Positions 33,637 to 43,146 of a DNA stretch of 64,000 bases are shown here, piece after piece (the first letter of the stretch is position 1; every line of letters begins with the position of its first letter). Made by a program: the position numbers and the translations under genes. The notes under the pieces are model-generated. The model worked only from the letters and a program-made list of their open reading frames with translations, made no database searches and was not told where the DNA came from. The DNA comes from Akkermansiaceae bacterium (GTDB lineage: Bacteria > Verrucomicrobiota > Verrucomicrobiia > Verrucomicrobiales > Akkermansiaceae), in NCBI GenBank assembly GCA_905182405.1, contig CAJJBQ010000002.1, forward strand, positions 496,001 through 560,000. The letters are read 5' to 3'.

Positions 33637-35079
33637 ATGCCTGCTCACTGGTTAGAAGCCTACGTCGTCCTCGCCGGGATCGTCCTCCTAATGCTGGAAG
33701 CCTTTCTTCCTCGTAAAGAAAAATTCCTCATCGGCTGCCTCGGCATTGGGGCCTTGATCTTCGGTTTAGTCCTCCTTTTCTGGGCGGAAGCTCCCGAGAA
33801 CAACAAGGAAATGACGCGCTTCTACGCGTGGGATTCCCAAGCAAAATTCTTCAAGGGCTTCGCTCTCCTCGCAGGCATCATGACCCTTACACTCTGCCTT
33901 GATTACCGCAAGATCTTGGCAAAGTTCACTGCGAATCCTGACTCCGACGATTCCACCGGAGAATATTACTGCCTTATCCTTTTCGCCGTGGCGGGAATGA
34001 TGTGGATGGCCTCCGCTAAAGATCTCGTTTCCCTTTTCGTCTCACTCGAGCTCACCACCATCACGCTCTATATTCTAGTAGCCTACATGCGTCGTAATGT
34101 AGGCTCCCTCGAAGCGGGTGTGAAATTCTTGATCCTCGGCGCGATCTCTACTGGATTCCTTGTCTACGGGATCTCATGGATCTACGGCGCAACGGGCACC
34201 ACCAGTCTCGCCGCCATCGGCGAAACGATGTCTGAGGAGAACTCAACTTACCTCCTCTTCGGCCTCGCCCTGATTCTAATCTCTCTGGCCTTCAAGGTTG
34301 GAGCAGTCCCCATGCACCTTTGGATCCCCGATGTTTACCAAGGAGCCCCGACTCCCACGACCGCTTTCCTTTCCGTCGCTTCTAAAGCTTCCGGCTTTGC
34401 TGTCGCACTGCGTGTCCTTCAACCTTTCTTTGAAAACAGCATCACGGCCGAGAAAACGACCTTCATCGTTGCCGTCCTCGCCGGCGCGACCATTCTTGTT
34501 GGGAACCTCGCAGCAATTCCTCAAACCAACTTTAAGCGCCTTCTTGCCTATTCATCCATCGCCAATGCTGGTTTCATCCTCCTCGGTATCGCAGCATGGA
34601 ACAGCAAGAGCGATCTCAGTGCTTTTCAGGTGACGGGATTTTACCTCTCGGTCTACTTTCTCATGACCTTTGCTGCCTTCTTCATCCTTGGCGCTATCCA
34701 TCGTGATAGTGGTTCTGATGAAATTGCCGCTTTCGAAGGTCTCGGAACCCGTAACCCTGCTCTGGCCTTCCTCACCACGATCGTGATCGGCGCCCTTGCC
34801 GGACTTCCCCTGACCGCGGGGTTCTTCGGCAAGCTCTTCGCCTTCCAGGCCGCCGTGGGAGCTAGCCTCTGGATTCCGATCTCCCTTGGATTCGTGGGAG
34901 TTGCCGCTGGATTCTTTTACTACTTCAAGATTATCCGTGCGATGTATTGGCGAAAATCATTAAAAACGAGCCCCGTCAAAGTGCGGTTACTTTCATTCTA
35001 CGTCATCGCCGTTCTTACTGGACTCATCATCTTTCTGGGTTTCTTTCCCCAACCCATCCTCTGGCTTCTCGGAGCTTAG
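33637..35079 (+). CDS. nuoN: NADH-quinone oxidoreductase subunit N (NuoN)
   Basis: A 480-residue third antiporter-like subunit. Family features include 'ELTTITLYILVAYMRRNVGS', 'GVKFLILGAISTGFLVYGIS', 'FKVGAVPMHLWIPDVYQGAP' with the conserved Lys, and 'LAYSSIANAGFILLGIA'. It is the last gene of the operon. Only 5 bp separate it from the convergent msrC stop codon, and no hairpin terminator is seen between them. Confidence 0.94.
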   Translation: MPAHWLEAYVVLAGIVLLMLEAFLPRKEKFLIGCLGIGALIFGLVLLFWAEAPENNKEMTRFYAWDSQAKFFKGFALLAGIMTLTLCLDYRKILAKFTANPDSDDSTGEYYCLILFAVAGMMWMASAKDLVSLFVSLELTTITLYILVAYMRRNVGSLEAGVKFLILGAISTGFLVYGISWIYGATGTTSLAAIGETMSEENSTYLLFGLALILISLAFKVGAVPMHLWIPDVYQGAPTPTTAFLSVASKASGFAVALRVLQPFFENSITAEKTTFIVAVLAGATILVGNLAAIPQTNFKRLLAYSSIANAGFILLGIAAWNSKSDLSAFQVTGFYLSVYFLMTFAAFFILGAIHRDSGSDEIAAFEGLGTRNPALAFLTTIVIGALAGLPLTAGFFGKLFAFQAAVGASLWIPISLGFVGVAAGFFYYFKIIRAMYWRKSLKTSPVKVRLLSFYVIAVLTGLIIFLGFFPQPILWLLGA

Positions 35080-35084
35080 GAAGA

Positions 35085-35546
35085 TCAGCCCTGCCAAATG
35101 GTCTTGAGAATCCCCTCAAGGGCTTCCCGGTCGACCTCGTCAAAAGTCCCTTTCTCTTCAGAATCGATATCGAGCACCCCGATAAGGTCTCCCTCCCTAT
35201 TTCTAACGGGCACCACAATTTCACTCTTTGATCTCGCATCGCAGGAAATATGGCCGGGAAAGCGATGAACATCCGGAACCACTTGGGTTTCTTCAGTTTG
35301 CGCCGCCGTTCCGCAGACCCCTTTTCCAAAGGCGATTCTCAGGCAACCAACTGTCCCTTGATAAGGCCCAATCACGAGACCCCCATCGATCACGCGATAG
35401 AATCCTGTCCAGTAGAAATCAGCCATTTCGTGATGGAGCACGGTGACGATTGAAGCCATCAAGGCAATCTCGTCCGATTCCCCCTCACAAAGAGCTGAAA
35501 TTCGCTTACGAGCACGGGCATAACGTTCAGATTTTTCTGCAAACAT
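35085..35546 (-). CDS. msrC: Free methionine-(R)-sulfoxide reductase (GAF-type fRMsr)
   Basis: A 153-residue GAF-domain enzyme. The three redox cysteines of fRMsr are present and correctly spaced: Cys68 (GCLRI), Cys78 (GVCGTA) and Cys102 (HISCDA). 'FYWTGFYRV', 'GPYQGTVGC', and 'EIVVPVRNREGDLIGVLDID' also match the family. It reduces free methionine-R-sulfoxide in the cytoplasm. The start at ATG 35546 is preferred over the TTG two codons upstream. It is convergent with nuoN and divergent from dnaX (64 bp between starts). Confidence 0.92.
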   Translation of the reverse strand: MFAEKSERYARARKRISALCEGESDEIALMASIVTVLHHEMADFYWTGFYRVIDGGLVIGPYQGTVGCLRIAFGKGVCGTAAQTEETQVVPDVHRFPGHISCDARSKSEIVVPVRNREGDLIGVLDIDSEEKGTFDEVDREALEGILKTIWQG

Positions 35547-35610
35547 ACCCAAGACGCTATTTTGAAAAGTCTGTCATGACAAATTCACAATCCTCCCTAC
35601 ACTTGCCCAC

Positions 35611-37050
35611 GTGAGTTACCAGGTCTTTGCACGCAAGTATCGCCCCCGCACCTTCGCTGATGTCTTGGGACAAGATCATGTCGTTCGCACTCTTCGAAAT
35701 GCTATCGAACAAGAACGCCTTGCCCACGCCTACCTCTTTGTAGGACCAAGAGGCACCGGTAAGACGTCCACCGCACGAATCCTGTCCAAAGCCCTCAACT
35801 GTCCCGGGGGACCGATGATTGACTTCGATCCCGACGATCCCATGTGCATCGAAATCGCCGAAGGTCGGGCGCTCGACGTCCTCGAAATCGATGGTGCCTC
35901 GAACAATGGTGTCGAGCAGGTTCGCGAACTCCGCGACACCGTGAAATTTGCGCCCGCAAGTGGTCGCTTTAAGATTTACTACATCGACGAGGTCCACATG
36001 CTCAGCAATGCGGCCTTCAACGCTCTCCTTAAAACTCTCGAGGAGCCTCCCGATCACGTGAAGTTCATCTTCGCTACGACCGAGCCAAACAAGATTCTCC
36101 CCACCATCATCTCGCGTTGTCAGCGCTTTGATCTGCGCCCCATCCCCACCGATATCATCGCGGCCCATCTCCAGCACATCGCGGAGGAGGAAAATGTAAA
36201 ACTCGATGACGCTGCAGCTTGGGCGATCGCTAAGGGCGCCGATGGAGGCATGCGTGATGCCCAATCCATGATGGACCAGCTGGTGGCATTTTGCGGTGCC
36301 GAAATCACCGAGAAAAACGTCCTCGATGTCTTTGGCTTCACCTCCCGTGAAACGGTCGCAACTCTCCTCCAGGGTCTCTTGGATAAGGAACCCACCAAAT
36401 CACTCGCAGTCGTCCACGAACAGTTCGAAGGCGGTAAGGATCTCTCCCAGCTTCTTGGCGAAGTGGTAGCCACCATTCGTGCTCTTGTTGTGGTCAAACT
36501 GGATCCTGAAGCATCCCGGGAAGGTTTCCCAGAAGCACTCTGGGCGGATCTGAGCAAAGCAGCCGATCCCTTCCCTTCAAATCGTCTACTCGCCCTCATC
36601 GACGTTTTCGCGGAAGCCGAAAGCCGCATGAAGTGGGCCTCCAACAAGCGCCTCCACCTCGAGATTGCCTGCCTCAAATCCATTCAAAAGCTTCAGGAAA
36701 TTCGCCTCAGTGATGTCATCAAGGCGGTGGGCAATGCCGACCCCAACATCTTAGCTGCTCCTGTTTCTGCTCCTTCTCTTCCAGCACCCGAGAAAACTCT
36801 GGCACCTCTCGTGGAAAAAGTAATTCCGAAAGCACCCGGAGACCAAACGAAGCCTATCGGGATCGATGCCCTCATTGAGGCCGCCCCAGATTCCTCTCCA
36901 GAACCGACCCCCTCTCCAGCTCCCATGTTGAATCCTGAGCCCGTGGGGAAGGAAGAAAAAAAGACAGAGGAGCCCCCGAAAAACGATTTTCATGATGACC
37001 CACTCATCAAAGCCGCCCTCGAAGTCTTTAAAGGGCGACTCATTACTTAA
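35611..37050 (+). CDS. dnaX: DNA polymerase III subunit gamma/tau (DnaX)
   Basis: A 479-residue clamp-loader ATPase started at GTG 35611. It has 'YQVFARKYRPRTFADVLGQD', P-loop VGPRGTGKTS (44-53), 'YYIDEVHMLSNAAFNALLKT' (Walker B), sensor-1 'HVKFIFATTEPNKI', and arginine-finger motif 'SRCQRFDLR'. The zinc module that normally follows the P-loop is degenerate: between Cys64 and Cys79 only two cysteines remain in 'LNCPGGPMIDFDPDDPMC', where the common four-Cys pattern is expected. The C-terminus is short and Pro/Ala-rich, so the protein resembles a gamma-like form with a short tail. A 27-bp gap leads to the next gene. Confidence 0.94.
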   Translation: MSYQVFARKYRPRTFADVLGQDHVVRTLRNAIEQERLAHAYLFVGPRGTGKTSTARILSKALNCPGGPMIDFDPDDPMCIEIAEGRALDVLEIDGASNNGVEQVRELRDTVKFAPASGRFKIYYIDEVHMLSNAAFNALLKTLEEPPDHVKFIFATTEPNKILPTIISRCQRFDLRPIPTDIIAAHLQHIAEEENVKLDDAAAWAIAKGADGGMRDAQSMMDQLVAFCGAEITEKNVLDVFGFTSRETVATLLQGLLDKEPTKSLAVVHEQFEGGKDLSQLLGEVVATIRALVVVKLDPEASREGFPEALWADLSKAADPFPSNRLLALIDVFAEAESRMKWASNKRLHLEIACLKSIQKLQEIRLSDVIKAVGNADPNILAAPVSAPSLPAPEKTLAPLVEKVIPKAPGDQTKPIGIDALIEAAPDSSPEPTPSPAPMLNPEPVGKEEKKTEEPPKNDFHDDPLIKAALEVFKGRLIT

Positions 37051-37077
37051 AGACGCACCCTCCCTCACCGTTAAAAG

Positions 37078-38082
37078 ATGATTTACCGTCGTCCATGGCA
37101 CCCCGTGTCGTTGACGTTGCTTGGCCTCTCCTTAGCTTTGCATCTTTTCACACTTGTCCTCTACGTAAGACTTCCGAATCGCTTTGCCGCCTTCACCGTA
37201 TTCCCAATCTGGGTTTGGGGACTGATTGGTCTCTTCGTCGCCGCCATCTCATTTGTCTGCTATCGGGGACGTCTCTCTCTAGTGGTCAGCTTAATTTGGT
37301 CCTTTACCATTCTGATTTTTTCTGACGAATCGAGTTCTCTTGGACGGATTGGCCAGCCTGAACTGCAGGCCGGAAAAGCCAAGCCGCACGCCCGGGGACG
37401 CGTCCTCCGGGTTGTCACCCTTAACTGCGCCCGGCGCACCGATCCATACGAAGCCGTCGCCCCCTTCCAGCCCGATATCGTATTCCTTCAAGAGATCCCA
37501 CATACCTATCGACTCAAGAGATTCATCGATGAGATCTACGATGGGAAAGGAGATTATCGCTACAACGTCTCCAAATCGTGCGCCGTCGTAGTCAATGGCA
37601 CCATCGAATTTGAAGTTTCGGTTCCTAAATTCCGATGTCAGTTACTTACCGTGAAGCTCGCAACGGGAGAGTCCGTGCAACTTATGAATCTCCACCTCAA
37701 TGGGGCCGCTACCAATCTCCGACTTTGGGAGCGGGAAGCTTGGCGAGAACATCGGATCAATCGCGAGGCGCGCCAGACTGAACTCACCTACGAGATGGGT
37801 CTCCTCCGACAAAAGACAGCCTATCCTCGCATCCCTGCTCTCATCGCAGGAGACTTCAATGCGCCGGCCAATGACGCCGTTTACAAGCTTATCGGGAAGG
37901 ACTTTACCGATGCCTTCAAAGAAGTAGGTACCGGCTGGGGAAATACCTTCCACCGCGCACTTCCCTTACTCAGGATCGATCATCTCTATTCCTCAAAACA
38001 ATTGATCCCGATCCGTTCCAGAGCGGTACGCTTGGCAGGATCGGATCACCGCATGGTCATCGCAGACTATATCTTTAGATAG
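37078..38082 (+). CDS. Membrane-anchored endonuclease/exonuclease/phosphatase (EEP) family protein
   Basis: A 334-residue protein with three predicted membrane helices in the first 85 residues ('VSLTLLGLSLALHLFTLVLY', 'VWGLIGLFVAAISFVCY', 'LVVSLIWSFTILIF'), then an EEP-fold domain from about 110. Catalytic signatures are VVTLNCARR, PDIVFLQEIP (metal Glu), LIAGDFNAP, RIDHLY and GSDHRMVIADY. Members hydrolyse phosphodiesters or phosphomonoesters (nucleic acids, phospholipids, inositol phosphates); the substrate cannot be told. It follows dnaX by 27 bp and may be co-transcribed. It is convergent with ilvD, with 1 bp between them. Confidence 0.85.
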   Translation: MIYRRPWHPVSLTLLGLSLALHLFTLVLYVRLPNRFAAFTVFPIWVWGLIGLFVAAISFVCYRGRLSLVVSLIWSFTILIFSDESSSLGRIGQPELQAGKAKPHARGRVLRVVTLNCARRTDPYEAVAPFQPDIVFLQEIPHTYRLKRFIDEIYDGKGDYRYNVSKSCAVVVNGTIEFEVSVPKFRCQLLTVKLATGESVQLMNLHLNGAATNLRLWEREAWREHRINREARQTELTYEMGLLRQKTAYPRIPALIAGDFNAPANDAVYKLIGKDFTDAFKEVGTGWGNTFHRALPLLRIDHLYSSKQLIPIRSRAVRLAGSDHRMVIADYIFR

Positions 38083-38083
38083 C

Positions 38084-39775
38084 TTACTTGTCGGTCACCG
38101 CACCCTCGCTCGCGCTTGTCACAAGCTTGGCGTATTTTGCTAAAACCCCACGCGTGTAGTGAGGCTCCGGCTGCCTCCAAGCAGCACGCCGTGACTCCAG
38201 ATCGGCGTCCGTCGAAATCTCGTTGTTTTCCGCATCAATCGTAATCGTGTCCCCTTCTGCCAAAAGACCGATGGGTCCACCGTCAAAGGCCTCCGGAGTA
38301 ATATGCCCCACCACGAAACCATGGCTTCCCCCCGAGAAACGCCCGTCGGTAATGAGGGCTACTTTATCACCTAAACCACGGCCCATTACGGCAGCTGTCG
38401 GCCCGAGCATCTCACGCATTCCAGGACCACCTTTTGGTCCCTCACGACGAATCACGATAACATCACCGGATTCAATTCCCCCGCTAAGAATCGCCTTCAT
38501 CGCTTCTTCTTCAGAATCAAAAACGCGGGCACGCCCGGTAAAGGTGAGCCCCTCTTTTCCAGAAATCTTGGCAACAGATCCAGTCGGAGCGAGATTCCCG
38601 TAGAGAATACGAAGGTGGCTGTCCTTTTTAACGGGATTGTCGATAGGACGAACAACGTCCTGTCCTTCCGGATACTCTATTGGTGAATTGGCAAGGTTCT
38701 CAGCGATCGTCTTTCCGGTCACGGTCATGCAATCGCCATGAAGAAGACCTTCCTTCAAAAGAAGTTTCATCAACGGGATGAGCCCACCAATTTTAACCAA
38801 CTCAGCCATGACATATTTCCCGCTCGGCTTGAGGTCCGCAAGCACAGGGACCCTCTTCCCAATCTCAGTGAAATCATCAATACTCAGTTCGACGTCGGCT
38901 GAATGTGCCATCGCCAAAAGGTGAAGAACAGCATTGGTCGATCCGCCGAGCGTGATGACTACCGTGATGGCATTTTCAAAAGCCTCACGAGTCATGATGT
39001 CACGTGGTTTGATCCCCTTCTCCAAAAGGTGTAGCACCGCCACGCCGGCATCGAAAGAGTCGCGCATCTTATCGTTGCTAATTGCGGCCTGTGCCGAGCT
39101 ATTCGGGAGGCTCATTCCAAGTGCTTCAATTGCACTGGCCATCGTGTTCGCGGTATACATGCCACCACAGGAACCAGGTCCGGGAACGGCTTTTTCCTCA
39201 ATCTCTTGAAGTTCCTCGTCTGAAAACTCGCCGCTAGCGTGCTTTCCAACTGCCTCGAAAACAGAAACAATATCGAGGTCTTTTTTTTCACCTTTGAGCG
39301 TGGCGCATCCCGGCAAAATGGTGCCGCCGTATACAAAAACAGAAGGCCGATTCATGCGCGCCATCGCCATGATACAACCCGGCATATTCTTATCGCAGCC
39401 CCCGATCGCGACGTAGCCATCAATTCCTTCACAACCGACTACCGTCTCAATGGAGTCCGCGATCACTTCCCGGCTCACGAGCGAGTATTTCATCCCCTCG
39501 GTTCCCATCGAGATGCCATCGGAAATCGTGATGGTGTTAAAAATGACGGACTTCCCACCAGCCACGTCTACTCCTTTGGCCGATTCCTTAGCAAGAACAT
39601 CGATATGGAAATTGCAAGGCGTCACTTGACTCCAGGTCGAAGCCACTCCGACCTTGGGCTTGCTAAAATCTTCTTTCTCAAAGCCCACTGGATAAAGCAT
39701 CGCCCGGCTGGGCGCACGGTCAGGGCCATCAAGAACCTTCGAGGAGAACTTCCGCATATCAGGATTGTCGCACAT
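38084..39775 (-). CDS. ilvD: Dihydroxy-acid dehydratase (IlvD)
   Basis: A 563-residue enzyme of valine, leucine and isoleucine synthesis that dehydrates 2,3-dihydroxy-acids. Iron-sulfur cluster cysteines lie in [17 protein letters not shown] and [12 protein letters not shown]. Other conserved blocks are '[20 protein letters not shown]', '[20 protein letters not shown]', '[13 protein letters not shown]', and '[20 protein letters not shown]'. Length is normal. ATG 39775 is used; ATG 39757 (MRKFSS) is a possible alternative, as neither has a ribosome binding site. It is divergent from serA across 87 bp, which should hold both promoters. Confidence 0.96.
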   Translation of the reverse strand: MCDNPDMRKFSSKVLDGPDRAPSRAMLYPVGFEKEDFSKPKVGVASTWSQVTPCNFHIDVLAKESAKGVDVAGGKSVIFNTITISDGISMGTEGMKYSLVSREVIADSIETVVGCEGIDGYVAIGGCDKNMPGCIMAMARMNRPSVFVYGGTILPGCATLKGEKKDLDIVSVFEAVGKHASGEFSDEELQEIEEKAVPGPGSCGGMYTANTMASAIEALGMSLPNSSAQAAISNDKMRDSFDAGVAVLHLLEKGIKPRDIMTREAFENAITVVITLGGSTNAVLHLLAMAHSADVELSIDDFTEIGKRVPVLADLKPSGKYVMAELVKIGGLIPLMKLLLKEGLLHGDCMTVTGKTIAENLANSPIEYPEGQDVVRPIDNPVKKDSHLRILYGNLAPTGSVAKISGKEGLTFTGRARVFDSEEEAMKAILSGGIESGDVIVIRREGPKGGPGMREMLGPTAAVMGRGLGDKVALITDGRFSGGSHGFVVGHITPEAFDGGPIGLLAEGDTITIDAENNEISTDADLESRRAAWRQPEPHYTRGVLAKYAKLVTSASEGAVTDK

Positions 39776-39862
39776 AGAACGAATGACATTTCAGAGTAGA
39801 GAGCATTTTTCAAGCGCCAACTCTTGCGTTAATGCCATTGGTGCGTTACCGCTCCAATCGTT

Positions 39863-41464
39863 ATGCCAAAACGCGTTCTGGTTTCCGACCCAATCTCCGA
39901 AAAAGGTGTTGAGCTTCTCAATGCCCATCCTGACATCATCGCCGACTTTAAAGTGGGCCTCTCCCCCGAGGAATTGATCTCAATCATCGGAGAATACGAT
40001 GCCTTGGTGGTCCGCTCTCAGACAAAGGTCACTCGAGAGGTTCTCGCTGCTGCGACCAATCTCAAGGCCATCGGCCGTGCCGGGGTCGGCGTCGATAACA
40101 TCGACCGCGAGGCAGCCAACTCCCGCGGCGTGATCGTGATGAACACGCCCACCGGCAATACCATTTCTACCGCGGAGCATGCCTTCACTCTGATGTGCTC
40201 GACGGCTCGAAACATCGCCCTAGGCCACGCCGGCGTGATCGCGGGAGATTTTAAAGCATCCCGCAAAGCTTATCAAGGGATCGAACTCAATGGCAAAACT
40301 CTCGCCGTGATCGGAATGGGCCGCATCGGAAGCGAATTCGCCAAGCGCGCTCAAGCTTTCAACATGAAGATTGTCGCCTATGACCCCTTCCTCACGCAGT
40401 CCCGCGCTGATGAAATGAAGGTCCGTCTCGCCGGCACCCCTGATGAGGCTCTCACCGGCGCCGACGTCGTCACTCTTCACGTGCCAATGACCGATGACAC
40501 CAAGCACATCATCAATGCGGATCGTCTCGCCCTTATGAATCAGGGTTCACTCGTTATCAACTGCGCCCGTGGCGGTCTCATCGACGAAATTGCACTCAAA
40601 GCAGCGATCGATAGCGGCCATATCGCCGGATGCGGTCTCGATGTTTTCGAAGATGAACCCCCTTCGGCCGACCACCCTCTTTTTGAGCTCAAGAAGCACA
40701 TTGCCTTTACCCCTCATCTTGGCGCTTCGACCAATGAAGCTCAGGAGAATGTTGGCATCCAGGTCGCCGAGCAGATCCGCGACTTCTGCGCTACCGGGGA
40801 AATTCGTAATGCTATCAACATGCCGTCTCTCGATGCCGCAGCCCTCAGCGAGCTCGGCGGTTACCTCGATATAGCCAGGGCACTGGGTAAGCTCCTCGCC
40901 AAGCTTGGTCCCGCGAATCCCGATTCACTAAGGGTCTCTTACCACGGGGCTCTCGCCGAAAAAGACACCGCTCTCATTTCGCGCAGCGTTCTCTGCTCCT
41001 TCCTTGAAGCGGCACGCTGTGACGGACAGATCAATATCGTCAACGCACCTGCCGTCGCCAAAGAGCTGGGTCTCGATCTCATCGAATCAACGATCAACGC
41101 GAAAACAGAATACAGTGAACTCCTAGTTGCTGAGCTGAGCAAGGGAGACGAGAAGTTCCGTGTCTCCGGCACCATGATCGGTACTTCCGCGCGCATCGTT
41201 GAGATCAACAAACTTTATCTCGACATAAATATCATTGGCAACTTCCTCATCGTTCGAAACAACGACCGCCCGGGAATTGTCGGTGCAGTAGGCACAGCTC
41301 TCGGCAACGCCGGAGCCAATATCGCAAATCTCTCCCTCGCAAGAAATTCGCAAGAAAACAATGCACTCACCATGATCGAGCTCGATTCTCCTGTTTCGAC
41401 CGAGATCATGGAAGAGATCAACGGAATTACCGGAGTGACCCAGGCCACAGGCATAACGCTTTAA
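39863..41464 (+). CDS. serA: D-3-phosphoglycerate dehydrogenase (SerA)
   Basis: A 533-residue enzyme for the first step of serine synthesis. It has the long-form layout: substrate/NAD domains ('LKAIGRAGVGVDNIDREAAN', Rossmann motif GMGRIG, 'LVINCARGGLIDE', 'FTPHLGASTNEAQENV' with the catalytic His), an allosteric substrate-binding domain (about 320-450), and a C-terminal ACT domain ('LIVRNNDRPGIVGAVGTAL', 'NIANLSLARNSQENNALTMI'). The ACT domain predicts feedback control by serine. Its stop codon overlaps the convergent uvrC stop by 4 bases. No Shine-Dalgarno sequence precedes ATG 39863. Confidence 0.96.
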   Translation: MPKRVLVSDPISEKGVELLNAHPDIIADFKVGLSPEELISIIGEYDALVVRSQTKVTREVLAAATNLKAIGRAGVGVDNIDREAANSRGVIVMNTPTGNTISTAEHAFTLMCSTARNIALGHAGVIAGDFKASRKAYQGIELNGKTLAVIGMGRIGSEFAKRAQAFNMKIVAYDPFLTQSRADEMKVRLAGTPDEALTGADVVTLHVPMTDDTKHIINADRLALMNQGSLVINCARGGLIDEIALKAAIDSGHIAGCGLDVFEDEPPSADHPLFELKKHIAFTPHLGASTNEAQENVGIQVAEQIRDFCATGEIRNAINMPSLDAAALSELGGYLDIARALGKLLAKLGPANPDSLRVSYHGALAEKDTALISRSVLCSFLEAARCDGQINIVNAPAVAKELGLDLIESTINAKTEYSELLVAELSKGDEKFRVSGTMIGTSARIVEINKLYLDINIIGNFLIVRNNDRPGIVGAVGTALGNAGANIANLSLARNSQENNALTMIELDSPVSTEIMEEINGITGVTQATGITL

Positions 41465-43017
41465 CCCCCTCTCAGAAACTCCAGAAGGGTCTTCGCGAAT
41501 TTCGCAGAGATCCCCGGAATTTCTCCAATCTGTTCAGGCGTCACCTTCATCAGCCGTTTCACCGAGCCAAATTTCTTTAGAAGAAGCTTCTTTTTAGCCG
41601 GGGAAATTCCAGGGCAGTCATCGAGCTGACTTTCCTTCACCCGCTTTCGCAGGAGAAGCTCATTGTAACCGTTTGCGAAGCGGTGGGCTTCGTCCCGAAT
41701 TCGCTGCATCAATTTGAGAGCTCCCAGATCATGAGGAATCGTAATCGGCTCGCTTTCGCCGGGCTTAAATATTTCCTCCCGCTGCTTTGCCAACCCCACA
41801 ATGGGAAGGCCGTGGAGCCCTAATCGCTGAAGTTCCGCCACCGCTGCGCTGAGCTGCCCCTTTCCTCCATCCACAATGACGAGATCAGGCAATGTGATGG
41901 GACTCTTCCCTTCACTTGCCAGACGTCGCAGCACCTCCACCGCTGGCTCTTGGGTATCCGAAGCCACTTCAGGGTTCGCCGTCATATTTTCCTGTAAAAT
42001 TCGCCCATACCGCCGCCTGACCACCTCGGCCATGCTGGCGAAGTCATCCTGGCCCTCGACAGTTTTAATACGATAGCGTCGATAGTTCTGGTTATCAGGA
42101 AGCCCCTCACGAAAGCGCACCATCGAAGCGACAATGTGCGTGTTCGAGATGTTTGAAATATCGAAGCACTCCATTACCGTAGGCGTTGGCATATTGAGCC
42201 ACTCCCCAAGTTCCGCCAGATCCTCAACCGGCTTCACCGTAGTCGGCACTCCCCGGCCCCGCGAAAATTGTCGCGTTGGAATCAACGCTCGTTCGATATT
42301 AGCGATAACATCCCTAAGTCGTGCCGCTTTTTCAAAATCGAGACGCTCGGCGGCTTTCGCCATATCCTCCCGCAGACTCTTCAAGCGCACCCGCTTTCCT
42401 TTCCCACTCAGCAGCTCACAAGCTTCCTCGATTTTCTCAAGGTAATTCTCCCGCGTGATCTTGGCGATACATGGAGCACTGCAATTTCGAATAATATCGG
42501 CATTGCAGTGCTTGTAATCCTGTTCTCCCGGAATCCGGGGACGACAACTCCGCACCCCAAACTCCCGATTCAACCAAGCAACGGTCGCCTTGATGGCACC
42601 TGAATGCGCAAAAGGACCAAAATAGCAGGCTCCGTCCGCCTTCTTCAGCCTCGTCGTGCTGAATCGAGGCCAAGGATCCTCCAAATTGACCTTCGCCAAC
42701 AGAAAGCGCTTATCGTCCATAAAACTCACATTGTAGCGCGGACGATACTGTTTGATCAATTTCCCCTCCAATAGAAGTGCCTCTTGCTCATTCCTCACTT
42801 CATGGGTCTCAAAGTCACAAATAGAGTCAATGAGGGCCCGTGTCTTACGGTCCGCCCGCTTCTTGCCCGACGGCATAAAGTAGGAACTGAGCCTCCTACG
42901 TAGATCCTTAGCCTTCCCGACATAGATGATCGAACCCAGCCGGTCCATCATCAGGTAAACCCCCGGTTGATGGGAAACCTTTGAGAGACGAGAACGAAGA
43001 CCAGGTAGATGAGACAT
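41461..43017 (-). CDS. uvrC: Excinuclease ABC subunit C (UvrC)
   Basis: A 518-residue nuclease of nucleotide excision repair. It has an N-terminal GIY-YIG domain ('QPGVYLMMDRLGSIIYVGKA', 'KDLRRRLSSYF'), a UVR motif ('LREDMAKAAERLDFEKAARL'), an RNase-H-like second nuclease ('ECFDISNISNTHIVASMVRF', 'PDLVIVDGGKGQLSAAV'), and tandem helix-hairpin-helix motifs at the C-terminus ('LDDCPGISPAKKKLLLKKFG'). It is somewhat shorter than the 600-residue E. coli protein. ATG 43017 is chosen (MSHLPGLRSRL) over an 18-codon upstream extension that lacks family similarity. Confidence 0.94.
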   Translation of the reverse strand: MSHLPGLRSRLSKVSHQPGVYLMMDRLGSIIYVGKAKDLRRRLSSYFMPSGKKRADRKTRALIDSICDFETHEVRNEQEALLLEGKLIKQYRPRYNVSFMDDKRFLLAKVNLEDPWPRFSTTRLKKADGACYFGPFAHSGAIKATVAWLNREFGVRSCRPRIPGEQDYKHCNADIIRNCSAPCIAKITRENYLEKIEEACELLSGKGKRVRLKSLREDMAKAAERLDFEKAARLRDVIANIERALIPTRQFSRGRGVPTTVKPVEDLAELGEWLNMPTPTVMECFDISNISNTHIVASMVRFREGLPDNQNYRRYRIKTVEGQDDFASMAEVVRRRYGRILQENMTANPEVASDTQEPAVEVLRRLASEGKSPITLPDLVIVDGGKGQLSAAVAELQRLGLHGLPIVGLAKQREEIFKPGESEPITIPHDLGALKLMQRIRDEAHRFANGYNELLLRKRVKESQLDDCPGISPAKKKLLLKKFGSVKRLMKVTPEQIGEIPGISAKFAKTLLEFLRGG

Positions 43018-43107
43018 TGCTAGGAAGAGTGTAACGCACAAAGACGTAATTCCTTCGACTTTCTGGCGCAACTCCTCTTTTGAGAGAGCGCGCGTCTACG
43101 GCATGGC

Positions 43108-43135
43108 TTGCACCTACGGCACGAACGGTTACACT
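43108..43135 (+). promoter_or_regulatory. Probable promoter of the exbB/exbD cluster
   Basis: TTGCAC (43108-43113), a 16-base spacer and TACACT (43130-43135) form a good sigma70-type match in the uvrC/exbB divergent gap. Only 11 bases lie between the -10 and ATG 43147, giving a predicted leader of about 5 bases and no space for a Shine-Dalgarno sequence. Confidence 0.5.
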
Positions 43136-43146
43136 ACTTCTAATAA

